Origin: Thermohalobaculum sp039180675
GTDB taxonomy: Bacteria > Pseudomonadota > Alphaproteobacteria > Rhodobacterales > Rhodobacteraceae
NCBI GenBank assembly: GCA_039180675.1
Contig: JBCDDC010000023.1
Location: 1-64,000 of the forward strand
Reading direction: 5' to 3'
DNA: 64,000 nt
How positions within the stretch are numbered: position 1 is the stretch's first letter; every line of letters starts with the position of its first letter. Made by a program: the position numbers and the translations under genes. This document shows positions 34,013 through 43,658 of the stretch, in pieces. Under the pieces are notes generated by a model. The model was not told the DNA's origin. It saw only the letters and a list, made by a program, of their open reading frames with translations, and searched no databases.

Positions 34013-34321
34013 TCAAGCCTCGTTAACGAGCTGATCCATCGCTTCTGCCAGTTTCTCCCTCATCGCGGCGCGAATCTCACTCTCCGTCGCCTTGTCACCG
34101 AGGTCTCCGGCCAATTTGCGGAAGACGTCTTCGTGACCGGCCTCCTCAAAATCGGCTTTGACAACCTCCATCGCGTATGCCTCGGGATCCGCGTGACCCA
34201 GAAGGCCCGCGGCCCAAAGGCCGACAAGCTTGTTGCGCCGCGCTTTGGCTTTGAAACGCATTTCCTCGTCATGGGCGAATTTCGCCTCGAACGCCCTTTC
34301 GCGATCATCGAACTGTGTCAT
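34013..34321 (-). CDS. ATP synthase zeta-type inhibitor (DUF1476)
   Basis: A 102-residue protein of the DUF1476 family, which in Paracoccus is the zeta subunit inhibiting ATP hydrolysis by F1-ATPase. The family's N-terminal inhibitory part (DDRERAFEAKFAHDEEMRFKA) and the following helical bundle are present. The family is restricted largely to Alphaproteobacteria. It converges directly on the GPx gene (stop codons adjacent) and is divergent from purC. Confidence 0.92.
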   Translation of the reverse strand: MTQFDDRERAFEAKFAHDEEMRFKAKARRNKLVGLWAAGLLGHADPEAYAMEVVKADFEEAGHEDVFRKLAGDLGDKATESEIRAAMREKLAEAMDQLVNEA

Positions 34322-34471
34322 CTGGTAGCTCCCACTGAACCCGATTGTTCAAGTCTACATAAGTATCCCGCCGGGTTGAAACCATGATCCAGCGCAAACC
34401 TTGGCAAATTGCCTCGCCGCATGTAATCAGCGGGTTTCCCGGGCCGTCTGAGGCCAGCCGCGAGGGACGAT

Positions 34472-35233
34472 ATGGCACGGCGCAGAATGATCTATGAAGG
34501 CAAGGCGAAGATCCTCTACGAGGGGCCGGAGCCGGGCACCTATATCCAGTACTTCAAGGACGATGCCACTGCCTTCAACGCTCAGAAGAAGGACGTGATC
34601 GAGGGCAAAGGGGTGCTGAACAACCGCATCTCGGAGCATGTGATGGTTGCGCTCACTGGAATCGGCGTGCCCAATCACTTCATCAAGCGTCTGAATATGC
34701 GCGAGCAACTCATTCGCCAGGTTGAGATTATTCCGCTGGAGGTGATCGTGCGAAACATCGCAGCGGGCACGATCTCCAAGCGGCTGGGGCTGGAAGAAGG
34801 TTCGCCCCTGCCCCGGCCGATCATCGAGTTCTGCCTGAAGGACGATGCGCTGGGCGATCCGCTGGTGAGCGAGGAGCACATCATCGCGTTCAACTGGGCA
34901 AGCCAGCAGGACCTCGACGACATCGTCGCGCTGGCGCTGCGGGTCAACGATTTCCTGAGCGGGATGTTCTACGGCGTCGGCATCAAGCTGGTCGATTTCA
35001 AGATCGAGACCGGCCGGATCTTCGACGGCGATTTCCAGCGGATCATCCTGGCCGATGAGATCAGCCCGGACAGCTGCCGCCTGTGGGACACGAAGACCGG
35101 CGAGAAGCTGGATAAGGATGTCTTCCGCCGCGATCTTGGAGATCTGGCCGATGCTTATACCGAGGTCGCGCGGCGGCTGGGCATCATGCCACAGAACGGC
35201 GGCGCGCATACGGGGCCGAAACTGGTGCATTAA
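34472..35233 (+). CDS. purC: Phosphoribosylaminoimidazole-succinocarboxamide synthase
   Basis: A 253-residue SAICAR synthetase, step 7 of purine biosynthesis, which ligates aspartate to CAIR. Typical features are YEGKAKILYEG at the N-terminus, VRNIAAGTISKRLG in the middle and ILADEISPDSCRLWD near residue 190. The start ATG is preceded by GAGGGA. It begins a purine block that continues with purS, purQ and purL, with a ceramidase-like gene inserted. Confidence 0.97.
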   Translation: MARRRMIYEGKAKILYEGPEPGTYIQYFKDDATAFNAQKKDVIEGKGVLNNRISEHVMVALTGIGVPNHFIKRLNMREQLIRQVEIIPLEVIVRNIAAGTISKRLGLEEGSPLPRPIIEFCLKDDALGDPLVSEEHIIAFNWASQQDLDDIVALALRVNDFLSGMFYGVGIKLVDFKIETGRIFDGDFQRIILADEISPDSCRLWDTKTGEKLDKDVFRRDLGDLADAYTEVARRLGIMPQNGGAHTGPKLVH

Positions 35234-35307
35234 ATCAGCGGCCCGGCCCGGCCGCACATCGACGCCCGTGGCGGCACCCCTACCTGACAGATGATCGGGA
35301 GCGCGAG

Positions 35308-36153
35308 ATGGACTGGACCAAACAGATCGACGCCTATTGCGAGCGCATGAGCGCCGAGTTCTGGGCGGAGCCGGTCAACGCACTGACCAACATCGCCTTC
35401 ATCATTGCCGGGATCTTCTGTCTGATCTACGCGCGGGTGATGCAGAAACGCGATGGGGCCGTGACCTATCTCGGCGCCCTGATCTGCGTGATCGGGGTCG
35501 GCTCCTTCTTGTTCCACACCTTTGCGACCCGTTGGGCGGCGCTGGCGGATACCGGGCCGATCATGCTGTTTATCCTGAGTTTTTTCACCGTCGCTATGAA
35601 CCGGTTCCTGGATCTGAGCTGGGCCAAGGCGCTGATTCTCACCGTAGGCTTTCTCGCGGCGCTGATCGCGGGCGCGATGATGACCCGTGGCGGCGGTTTG
35701 GAGATCATCGTGCCGGGCAGCGAGGCGACGACGCAGACCACGGTTTTCTGGGTCGCGATGGCGATCACCTTCGGCACGGTCATGATCGCGGGCGGCTCGT
35801 TCATCACGGCTGCGGTGATCACCTTCGGCTTTCCGGCAGCGGCCCTGGTCTCGGGCTTTCTAATCGGTCTTGTAACGGGCCCGCTGATCACCGGCTGGCA
35901 GAGCTATTTCCCGGCGATGCTCGCGCTGATCGGGGTCGGGATCTATCTCTATACCGCCGGACACGAGGCCTGGCCCTGGCTGATCGGGGCGGCGGCGATC
36001 TTTGCCGTATCGCTCACCTTCCGCACGATGGATCAGCCGGTCTGCGGTGTGTTCCCGCTCGGCACGCATTTCCTGTGGCATGTGCTGAATGCGCTCGTTC
36101 TCGGCACGCTGATCATGGGGGTGATCGAGGAAGGGCGCGAGGTCGCGGAATAG
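35308..36153 (+). CDS. Ceramidase-like (alkaline ceramidase/PHTF family) membrane protein
   Basis: A 281-residue integral membrane protein with about seven predicted TM segments. Family motifs are SFLFHTFATRWAALADTGPI and the C-terminal GTHFLWHVLNA, which supply the His and Asp residues that bind zinc in alkaline ceramidases. It may hydrolyse a ceramide-like or other amide lipid. GGGAG lies before the ATG. It lies between purC and purS, so it may be co-transcribed with purine genes without sharing their role. Confidence 0.85.
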   Translation: MDWTKQIDAYCERMSAEFWAEPVNALTNIAFIIAGIFCLIYARVMQKRDGAVTYLGALICVIGVGSFLFHTFATRWAALADTGPIMLFILSFFTVAMNRFLDLSWAKALILTVGFLAALIAGAMMTRGGGLEIIVPGSEATTQTTVFWVAMAITFGTVMIAGGSFITAAVITFGFPAAALVSGFLIGLVTGPLITGWQSYFPAMLALIGVGIYLYTAGHEAWPWLIGAAAIFAVSLTFRTMDQPVCGVFPLGTHFLWHVLNALVLGTLIMGVIEEGREVAE

Positions 36154-36216
36154 CGATTGTCTTGGCCCGGGGGAGCGGGTAATCAGGCGGCAAAGAAAAC
36201 GAGCAGGATCCCGCCG

Positions 36217-36456
36217 ATGAAAGCCCGTGTCTTTGTCACGCTGAAGAATGGCGTTCTCGACCCGCAGGGACAGGCGATTGCCCATGCGCTGGGCTCGCTG
36301 GGCTTTGACGGTGTGAACGATGTGCGCCAGGGCAAGATGATCGAGATCGACCTCGACGCGGCGGACAAGGCGGCGGCGGAAGAGACGCTGTCGGCCATGT
36401 GCGAAAAGCTGCTCGCCAACACGGTGATCGAGAACTACCGGATCGAGGTGCTCTAG
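36217..36456 (+). CDS. purS: Phosphoribosylformylglycinamidine synthase subunit PurS
   Basis: A 79-residue PurS subunit. It has the typical KARVFVTLKNGVLDPQGQAI start and NTVIENYRIEVL end. PurS holds PurL and PurQ together to form the functional FGAM synthase of the small-subunit type. The ATG at 36217 gives the family length; AGGA lies about nine bases upstream. purQ begins two bases after this stop codon. Confidence 0.96.
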   Translation: MKARVFVTLKNGVLDPQGQAIAHALGSLGFDGVNDVRQGKMIEIDLDAADKAAAEETLSAMCEKLLANTVIENYRIEVL

Positions 36457-36458
36457 CC

Positions 36459-37151
36459 ATGAAAGCCGCTGTCATCGTCTTCCCCGGATCGAACTGCGAC
36501 CGGGATATGGAGGTGGCGCTGACCGAGGCCGCCGGGCAACCGGCGCTGCGGGTCTGGCACAAGGACAGTGAGCTGCCCGAGGGGCTGGACGTGGTCGCGA
36601 TCCCCGGCGGGTTTTCCTTTGGCGATTACCTGCGCTGCGGCGCGATCGGCGCACGCTCGCCGATCATGAACTCCGTGGTGAAGTTCGCCGAGCGTGGCGG
36701 GCTGGTGCTGGGGGTCTGCAACGGCTTTCAGGTGCTGACCGAGACGGGGCTCCTGCCCGGTGCGCTGATGATGAATGCCGGCCTCAAGTTTGTTTGCCGC
36801 GATGTGCATCTGAGGGTCGAGACCACCGAGAGCCCGTTCACCTCGGCCTATGGCAATGGGGGCGTGATCCGTGTGCCGGTGGCGCATCACGAGGGCAATT
36901 ACATCACCGATGACGAGACGCTGGCGGTGCTGCGGGGCGAGGACAGGATCGCCTTCACCTATTGCCAGCCGGACGGGAGCCATGGCGGCAACCCGAACGG
37001 TGCGATGGCGGATATTGCCGGGATCCTGAGCCCGAACCGCCGCATTCTGGGCATGATGCCCCATCCAGAGCGGCTGTCCGACTCAGCACTTGGCGGCACG
37101 GACGGGAAGCTCCTGTTCCGCAGTCTGCTCGACACCCCGGTCCCGGCATGA
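36459..37151 (+). CDS. purQ: Phosphoribosylformylglycinamidine synthase glutaminase subunit PurQ
   Basis: A 230-residue class I glutaminase subunit. The nucleophile is in LVLGVCNGFQVL, and the His-Glu dyad is in MPHPERL near the C-terminus. It supplies ammonia to PurL. Its TGA overlaps the ATG of the following lipoprotein gene, which is unusual in a pur operon. Confidence 0.97.
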   Translation: MKAAVIVFPGSNCDRDMEVALTEAAGQPALRVWHKDSELPEGLDVVAIPGGFSFGDYLRCGAIGARSPIMNSVVKFAERGGLVLGVCNGFQVLTETGLLPGALMMNAGLKFVCRDVHLRVETTESPFTSAYGNGGVIRVPVAHHEGNYITDDETLAVLRGEDRIAFTYCQPDGSHGGNPNGAMADIAGILSPNRRILGMMPHPERLSDSALGGTDGKLLFRSLLDTPVPA

Positions 37152-37615
37152 GGGGTGCGGGCGCCCTCGCGGCCCTCCTGCTTGCGGGGTGTGTGACGGA
37201 GACCGCGCCGCCCATGCCGGTCGCGATCCCGGAACCTTCGCCGGTTGTCAAGGCCGAGGAACAGACCCTCGGCAGCGTTCTCGAGGCCAGTTCAGGGCCA
37301 TCGCTTGTGGTCTCGTTTGAGCTTGACGGTCTCGAGGCGCAGGAGCGCGTGCGCAACGTCGCGGCTGCCTGCTGGCTCGACCATGTGGTCGGCGGCGCGA
37401 CGATGTTTGCCGATGAGCGCAGCGGCAGCCTGCTGATCATGGGGGAGGAGAGCGACCTGGTCTCCGCCAGCTTCCTTGCGCATTCGGGCGCCGGATCGCG
37501 GCTCAGACTCGCGGGCAAGGCGCTGGAGGACGAGACGGTCAAGGCGCGCCTGATCACCACGCTCGACACCGCGGTGCAGACGGGCGAGACATCCTGCCCG
37601 CCAGCCTCTGGCTGA
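37148..37615 (+). CDS. Lipoprotein of unknown function within the pur operon
   Basis: A 155-residue predicted lipoprotein. The signal peptide ends in L-A-G-C at about residue 15 and is followed by a Pro-rich linker. Three further cysteines appear in the mature part. No known family. It is tightly coupled to purQ by ATGA and ends 60 bases before purL, so it is part of the pur transcript by position. Involvement in purine metabolism is unlikely from its exported location; it may simply ride the operon. Confidence 0.75.
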   Translation: MRGAGALAALLLAGCVTETAPPMPVAIPEPSPVVKAEEQTLGSVLEASSGPSLVVSFELDGLEAQERVRNVAAACWLDHVVGGATMFADERSGSLLIMGEESDLVSASFLAHSGAGSRLRLAGKALEDETVKARLITTLDTAVQTGETSCPPASG

Positions 37616-37675
37616 GGCTTCCCAACCCCGCGAAAAACCCCTATCCAGCGCCGAGATTTCCGAGTGAGGCAGCCC

Positions 37676-39861
<2,186 letters not shown>

Positions 39862-39865
<4 letters not shown>

Positions 39866-40419
39866 CCCACAGACAATGCCGCCTCGACCGCCTTTCCCAG
39901 ACGCGGGAGCAGCGCGCGTTTCAGCATGTTGCGTACGGCGCGCGGGCTGTCGGCGCCGTGGTCCCGGCCGAGCGGGAGGACGAGCGCCTCGAAAAGCTTC
40001 GGGTCCTCCGATTGCAAGAGCCACAGGAACTCATCGGGATGGCGGGCCTCCAGCCCCTGCCCGGCCAGAACCCGGCGCGGGAAGTCGCGGATGTTGAAGG
40101 TCAGGATGATCTCGGCCCGGCCAGCGGCGGCGGCGACAACATGTGCATCGCCGGGGTCCGGCAGGTGAAGCTGCGCCTCGATATCCGGGGCGGCGGGACA
40201 CTCAGCATCTGGCCAGCGCGCCTGCATCCGGTCGATCGCCGCTGCAACCTCCGCCGCGTCCCCGCCCCGTTTCAAGGCAGATCGGCGCCATTCCTCGAGA
40301 ATGCGGGCGGACCAGAGCGGCTCGACCCTGCCCTGCTCCGCCGCGCCAAGGATAAGGGCGCGCGGGATGCGCGGGAACAGGACGCAGGCGTCGAGCATGA
40401 CGCGGGGGATGGTGCTCAT
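39862..40419 (-). CDS. PIN-domain protein
   Basis: A 185-residue PIN-domain protein. Metal-binding acidic residues are seen in MLDACVLFP near the N-terminus and in DPGDAHVVAAA and FNIRDFP further in. PIN domains act as Mg-dependent RNases, often as VapC-type toxins. No antitoxin-like gene is adjacent. Its ATG overlaps the stop of the RlmI-like methyltransferase gene (ATGA, 40416-40419), so it is coupled to an RNA-modifying enzyme. A processing RNase is as plausible as a toxin. Confidence 0.82.
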
Positions 40420-41609
40420 CCGTCGAGCATCCGGAAGAAGAGCGCCTTAAGATAGCTGTTCTCGGCCAGATAAGGGTGCTGCGGATGGTCTGGTCCGGCC
40501 CGGCCGGAATGGACCAGTTGCGCTGCCCGCCCGGCCGCGCGGAGCCCGTTGGCGCAGGCGCGGCGGAAGCTTTCCGCATCGGCGGCATGCGAGCAGGAAC
40601 AGAGCACGAGCCAGCCGCCGGGCGCGACCAAAGGCGCCGCCAGCCGGGCGATCCGCTCATAGGCGCGCAACCCCTGCGGCAGGCTGGCCTTGTTCGGCGC
40701 GAAAGCTGGCGGATCGCAGACCACCATATCGAACCGTGCTTCCTCGCCAGCCATCGCTTCGAGTGTCTTGAAGGCATCACCCTGGCGGATCTCGAACCGC
40801 TCCATCACCCCCATGCGCGCGGCGGCATCACCGGCGAGATCGAGTGCGGCGGCCGAGCTGTCGACCGCAACGGCCTGAGATGCGCCAGCCGCCAGGGCGG
40901 CCAAGGCGAAGCCACCCACATGGGAGAAGATGTCGAGCACGCGCCCGCCCTGTGCCAAACTCGACGCGAAGGCGTGGTTTGGCCGTTGGTCGTAGAACAA
41001 TCCGGTTTTCTGGCCGCCCGTCAGATCCGCCAGATAGATCGCCCCGTTCATCGGCACCTCGACCGGGCCGTCGAGATCGCCACGGGCGATTCTCGTGTAG
41101 CTCTCCAGCCCCTCGAGCCCGCGGGTGCGGGAGCTCGCATTGATCACAACCGTCTCGCAGCCGGTGACCTCGACAGAGGCCGCGATCAGATCGTCCAGCC
41201 GCGCCTCCACCCAGGCGGCGTTGGGTTGGATCACGAGAGCGCCTCCGAACCGGTCGATCACCAGACCGGGGAGCAGATCAGCCTCGGCATGCACCAGGCG
41301 GTAGAACGGTGCGTCGAACAGCGTGTCTCGCATGGAGAGCGCCTTCGAGAGACGCCCGGCAAACCAGTCCTGATCGACCGCGGCATCCGGATCGGGATCG
41401 ATCAGCCGCGCCGGGATCTTACTCCGCGGATTAAAGGCGGCGAGACCGAAGTTCCGCTCCCCCTCAACCAGATGCACCAGAGCGCCGGGCGCGAGCCCCT
41501 TTGTCCTCCGGTCCATGGCAACCTCATCGGCAAAGGCCCAAGGCGCGCCATCGGCGAGCCGGCGACCCTTGCCGGGGCGGATCTTCACGGTCGGTCGGGA
41601 GGATGTCAT
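40416..41609 (-). CDS. Class I rRNA (cytosine) methyltransferase, RlmI-like
   Basis: A 397-residue SAM-dependent RNA methyltransferase. An N-terminal PUA-like domain (about 1-80, with RRLADGAPWAFADEV) precedes a Rossmann fold with VLDIFSHVGGFALAAL and the DPPAF catalytic loop. The family methylates C-5 of cytosine in 23S rRNA. The ATG at 41609 gives the standard start; longer frames are not supported. The gene is divergent from the EamA transporter and coupled to the PIN gene downstream. Confidence 0.9.
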   Translation of the reverse strand: MTSSRPTVKIRPGKGRRLADGAPWAFADEVAMDRRTKGLAPGALVHLVEGERNFGLAAFNPRSKIPARLIDPDPDAAVDQDWFAGRLSKALSMRDTLFDAPFYRLVHAEADLLPGLVIDRFGGALVIQPNAAWVEARLDDLIAASVEVTGCETVVINASSRTRGLEGLESYTRIARGDLDGPVEVPMNGAIYLADLTGGQKTGLFYDQRPNHAFASSLAQGGRVLDIFSHVGGFALAALAAGASQAVAVDSSAAALDLAGDAAARMGVMERFEIRQGDAFKTLEAMAGEEARFDMVVCDPPAFAPNKASLPQGLRAYERIARLAAPLVAPGGWLVLCSCSHAADAESFRRACANGLRAAGRAAQLVHSGRAGPDHPQHPYLAENSYLKALFFRMLDG

Positions 41610-41691
41610 CCGCGCCCGTCTACGCCGCTTTGATGAAAATGCAAGCCTGCCTTGCGTTGACACCCGGCGGGGCAACCTGCAAGGCAGAAGG

Positions 41692-42606
41692 ATGAGAGAC
41701 ATCGCGGGCGCCGATAAGGACCGCACGCTCGAAGGGATCGGGTGGATGGTCATCACCACCCTATTCTTCGTGTCGGTGACGGGGATCGTGCGCTACCTCG
41801 GCTCGGATCTGCCCGCCTCGCAGGGCGCATTCATCCGCTACGTGCTCGGCCTGATCATGCTGCTTCCCTTTGCAGGCCCGATCCTGCGCAACCCACCAAC
41901 ACGCGGCGAAGCGATCGCGTTCAGCCTGCGCGGTCTGGTGCACGGGTTTGCCGTCTTCCTTTGGTTCTATGCGATGGCCCGGATCCCGATCGCGGAAGTG
42001 ACGGCAATTGGCTACACGGCGCCCATTTTTGTGGCGATCGGGGCAGCGATTTTCCTGGGCGAGACGATGAAGATGCGCCGGATCGCGGCAATTCTGATTG
42101 CCTTTGTCGGCACCCTGGTGATCCTGCGGCCAGGGCTGCAAGAGATCTCCTCTGGCCATCTCGCGCAATTGGCCGCCGCGCCCTGTTTTGCCGCCTCGTT
42201 CCTGCTGGCCAAGCGGCTGACCTCCAGCCGGGACGCAACCTCGATCGTGCTCATGCTCTCGGTCGGCTGCACCGTGTTCCTGTTCCCACTCGCCCTGCTC
42301 GAATGGCGCGATCCGACATGGGAGGAGGTGCTGTGGCTCGGCCTCACGGCGATCATGGCGACCGCCGGGCACTGGACCATGACCCGCGCCTTCGCCTGTG
42401 CGCCGATCACGGTCACCCAGCCAGCGCAGTTCCTGCAACTGGTCTGGGCGGTGCTGCTTGGGATCCTCGTCTTCGGCGAGGCGCTCGACCCGTTTGTCAT
42501 CCTCGGCGGGGCCATCGTCGTCGGCTCGGCCACCTACATCTCACACCGCGAGGCGGTTGCCGCCCGCCAGGCCCGTACGCCGCCTGCTGTCGCCACCAAG
42601 GTCTGA
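41692..42606 (+). CDS. EamA/DMT-type transporter
   Basis: A 304-residue integral membrane protein with about ten TM segments in two EamA repeats. The family loop is FLGETMKMRRI. It is a separate paralogue of the transporter at 27896-28786. Substrate unknown. The ATG at 41692 has AGAAGG directly before it. A strong hairpin terminator follows the stop at 42608-42649. Confidence 0.88.
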   Translation: MRDIAGADKDRTLEGIGWMVITTLFFVSVTGIVRYLGSDLPASQGAFIRYVLGLIMLLPFAGPILRNPPTRGEAIAFSLRGLVHGFAVFLWFYAMARIPIAEVTAIGYTAPIFVAIGAAIFLGETMKMRRIAAILIAFVGTLVILRPGLQEISSGHLAQLAAAPCFAASFLLAKRLTSSRDATSIVLMLSVGCTVFLFPLALLEWRDPTWEEVLWLGLTAIMATAGHWTMTRAFACAPITVTQPAQFLQLVWAVLLGILVFGEALDPFVILGGAIVVGSATYISHREAVAARQARTPPAVATKV

Positions 42607-42607
42607 A

Positions 42608-42649
42608 CACGAAAAAAGGGCCACGCCGTCGCGGCATGGCCCTTTCGTG
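42608..42649 (+). terminator. Rho-independent terminator, bidirectional
   Basis: CACGAAA (42608-42614) pairs with TTTCGTG (42643-42649), and the inner arms AAGGGCCACGCC and GGCATGGCCCTT form a long stem with one mismatch and the loop GTCGC. The run of A on one side and T on the other suits termination in both directions. It sits two bases after the EamA stop and would also end the minus-strand small-ORF transcript. Confidence 0.82.
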
Positions 42650-42678
42650 AGCAATGAGCGGCTGGTGCGATATGCTCG

Positions 42679-42697
42679 CCACCTAGCCGGGAGGTGG
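42679..42697 (-). promoter_or_regulatory. Hairpin after the 22-codon ORF, containing an anti-Shine-Dalgarno sequence
   Basis: On the minus strand CCACCT (42697-42692) and AGGTGG (42684-42679) form a perfect 6-bp stem with loop CCCGGCT, right after the stop of the 22-codon ORF. The CCACCTCC (42697-42690) is also complementary over 8 bases to the ORF's own Shine-Dalgarno (42771-42778). Competition between the two pairings is possible. Confidence 0.5.
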
Positions 42698-42766
42698 TTA
42701 GGAGGGGCTGCCCCCCATGCTCTCCCGCATATCATTCACCCTACGCTCGAAAGTCTCACTTGACAT
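42698..42766 (-). CDS. 22-residue ORF with very strong ribosome-binding site
   Basis: A 22-residue ORF (MSSETFERRV ... GGSPS). Its Shine-Dalgarno AAGGAGGTG matches the 16S anti-SD over nine bases, with ideal spacing (five bases after the match). That is far stronger than any other ribosome site in this window. The peptide itself shows no TM or known motif. It may be a small protein, or the translation may serve regulation of the transcript. It lies 76 bases downstream of the 46-residue ORF on the same strand. Confidence 0.55.
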   Translation of the reverse strand: MSSETFERRVNDMRESMGGSPS

Positions 42767-42842
42767 TCGACCACCTCCTTTCAGTTGTTGCGACTGCGAG
42801 GAAGCCTGCCAGCGATCTGTCACGGGCGCAAGAGATTCGATG

Positions 42843-42983
42843 TCAGGCGGTGCGCGCGCTGCCAAAGACCCAGGCAAAGAAACGGCGCATTTCCTTTGCG
42901 CGCAATTGCTTGGCGAGTTGCGCACTGCGGGCGGCGGTGTCGGTTCCGCGCTCACGGCAGGCGGTCAGGCTGAGATTGGTCAT
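42843..42983 (-). CDS. 46-residue basic small protein
   Basis: A 46-residue ORF (MTNLSLTACRERGTDTAARS then AQLAKQLRAKEMRRFFAWVF). The C-terminal half could form a basic amphipathic helix. GGAG lies eight bases upstream of the ATG. No family is recognised with confidence. It and the 22-residue ORF occupy a 479-base gap between the EamA transporter and soxG; the remainder of that gap shows a terminator and no other gene. Confidence 0.5.
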   Translation of the reverse strand: MTNLSLTACRERGTDTAARSAQLAKQLRAKEMRRFFAWVFGSARTA

Positions 42984-43085
42984 CGGCTTCGCTCCAGTAT
43001 CAGAGGGTGGCATCCATGGTCTGGAGCCTAGATAGGAACGATTTTGCACCGCACCATTGCAGAATCTGCATGGCGGCTTTTTGTC

Positions 43086-43658
43086 TCAAAAATAGTTGAT
43101 CCGTGCGCCCTCGCCGCTCGATGCGACCAGCCAGTCGAAAATGTGCTGGGCGTAGGATTGGAAGCAGACGATCTCCCATGCGTCATCGCCCGTGCGCCAG
43201 AGACCGACTGCGATTTCAGCGAAATGGGTGCGCCGGGCCGTGCCGACCGGGAACGCTGCGTCCGACACGTCGAGCGGCGCACCTTTGGCCATCAGTTCCC
43301 GGGCGCCCGGGCCGGTGACTTGCAGCACGGCGCGGGTGTCCGAGACGTTGACCGCCATGTGGTGTTCCCCGGCAAGTGCTTCGCCGAGGGCAGCGGTTTT
43401 GACCGCCGCTTCGCTGTAGGCGCAGAATAGAAGAAGTTCGTCGGGCGACATCCAGACGGCCCCCTCGCCGCCGCCAAAACGGGCGGTGAGGGTGTCGGGC
43501 ACCGGAACACCAAAATCGGCCTTCACGGCGGACTGGAGCGCGGCGGAAGCGAGATCGCCGCGCAGCGTGATCATGCCCGTAGGCCCCCGGTCCTCGATCT
43601 TGACGGTGAGGCCCTGTTCGGCGACGGCCCCGGCGAGAACGGTTTGGGGCTCAGACAT
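43086..43658 (-). CDS. soxG: Sarcosine oxidase subunit gamma
   Basis: A 190-residue gamma subunit of heterotetrameric sarcosine oxidase, related to the GcvT fold. Family segments are VWMSPDELLLFC and LMAKGAPLDVSDAAFPVG. The start overlaps the end of soxA by eight bases. The enzyme oxidatively demethylates sarcosine to glycine, passing the one-carbon unit to tetrahydrofolate. Confidence 0.93.
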   Translation of the reverse strand: MSEPQTVLAGAVAEQGLTVKIEDRGPTGMITLRGDLASAALQSAVKADFGVPVPDTLTARFGGGEGAVWMSPDELLLFCAYSEAAVKTAALGEALAGEHHMAVNVSDTRAVLQVTGPGARELMAKGAPLDVSDAAFPVGTARRTHFAEIAVGLWRTGDDAWEIVCFQSYAQHIFDWLVASSGEGARINYF

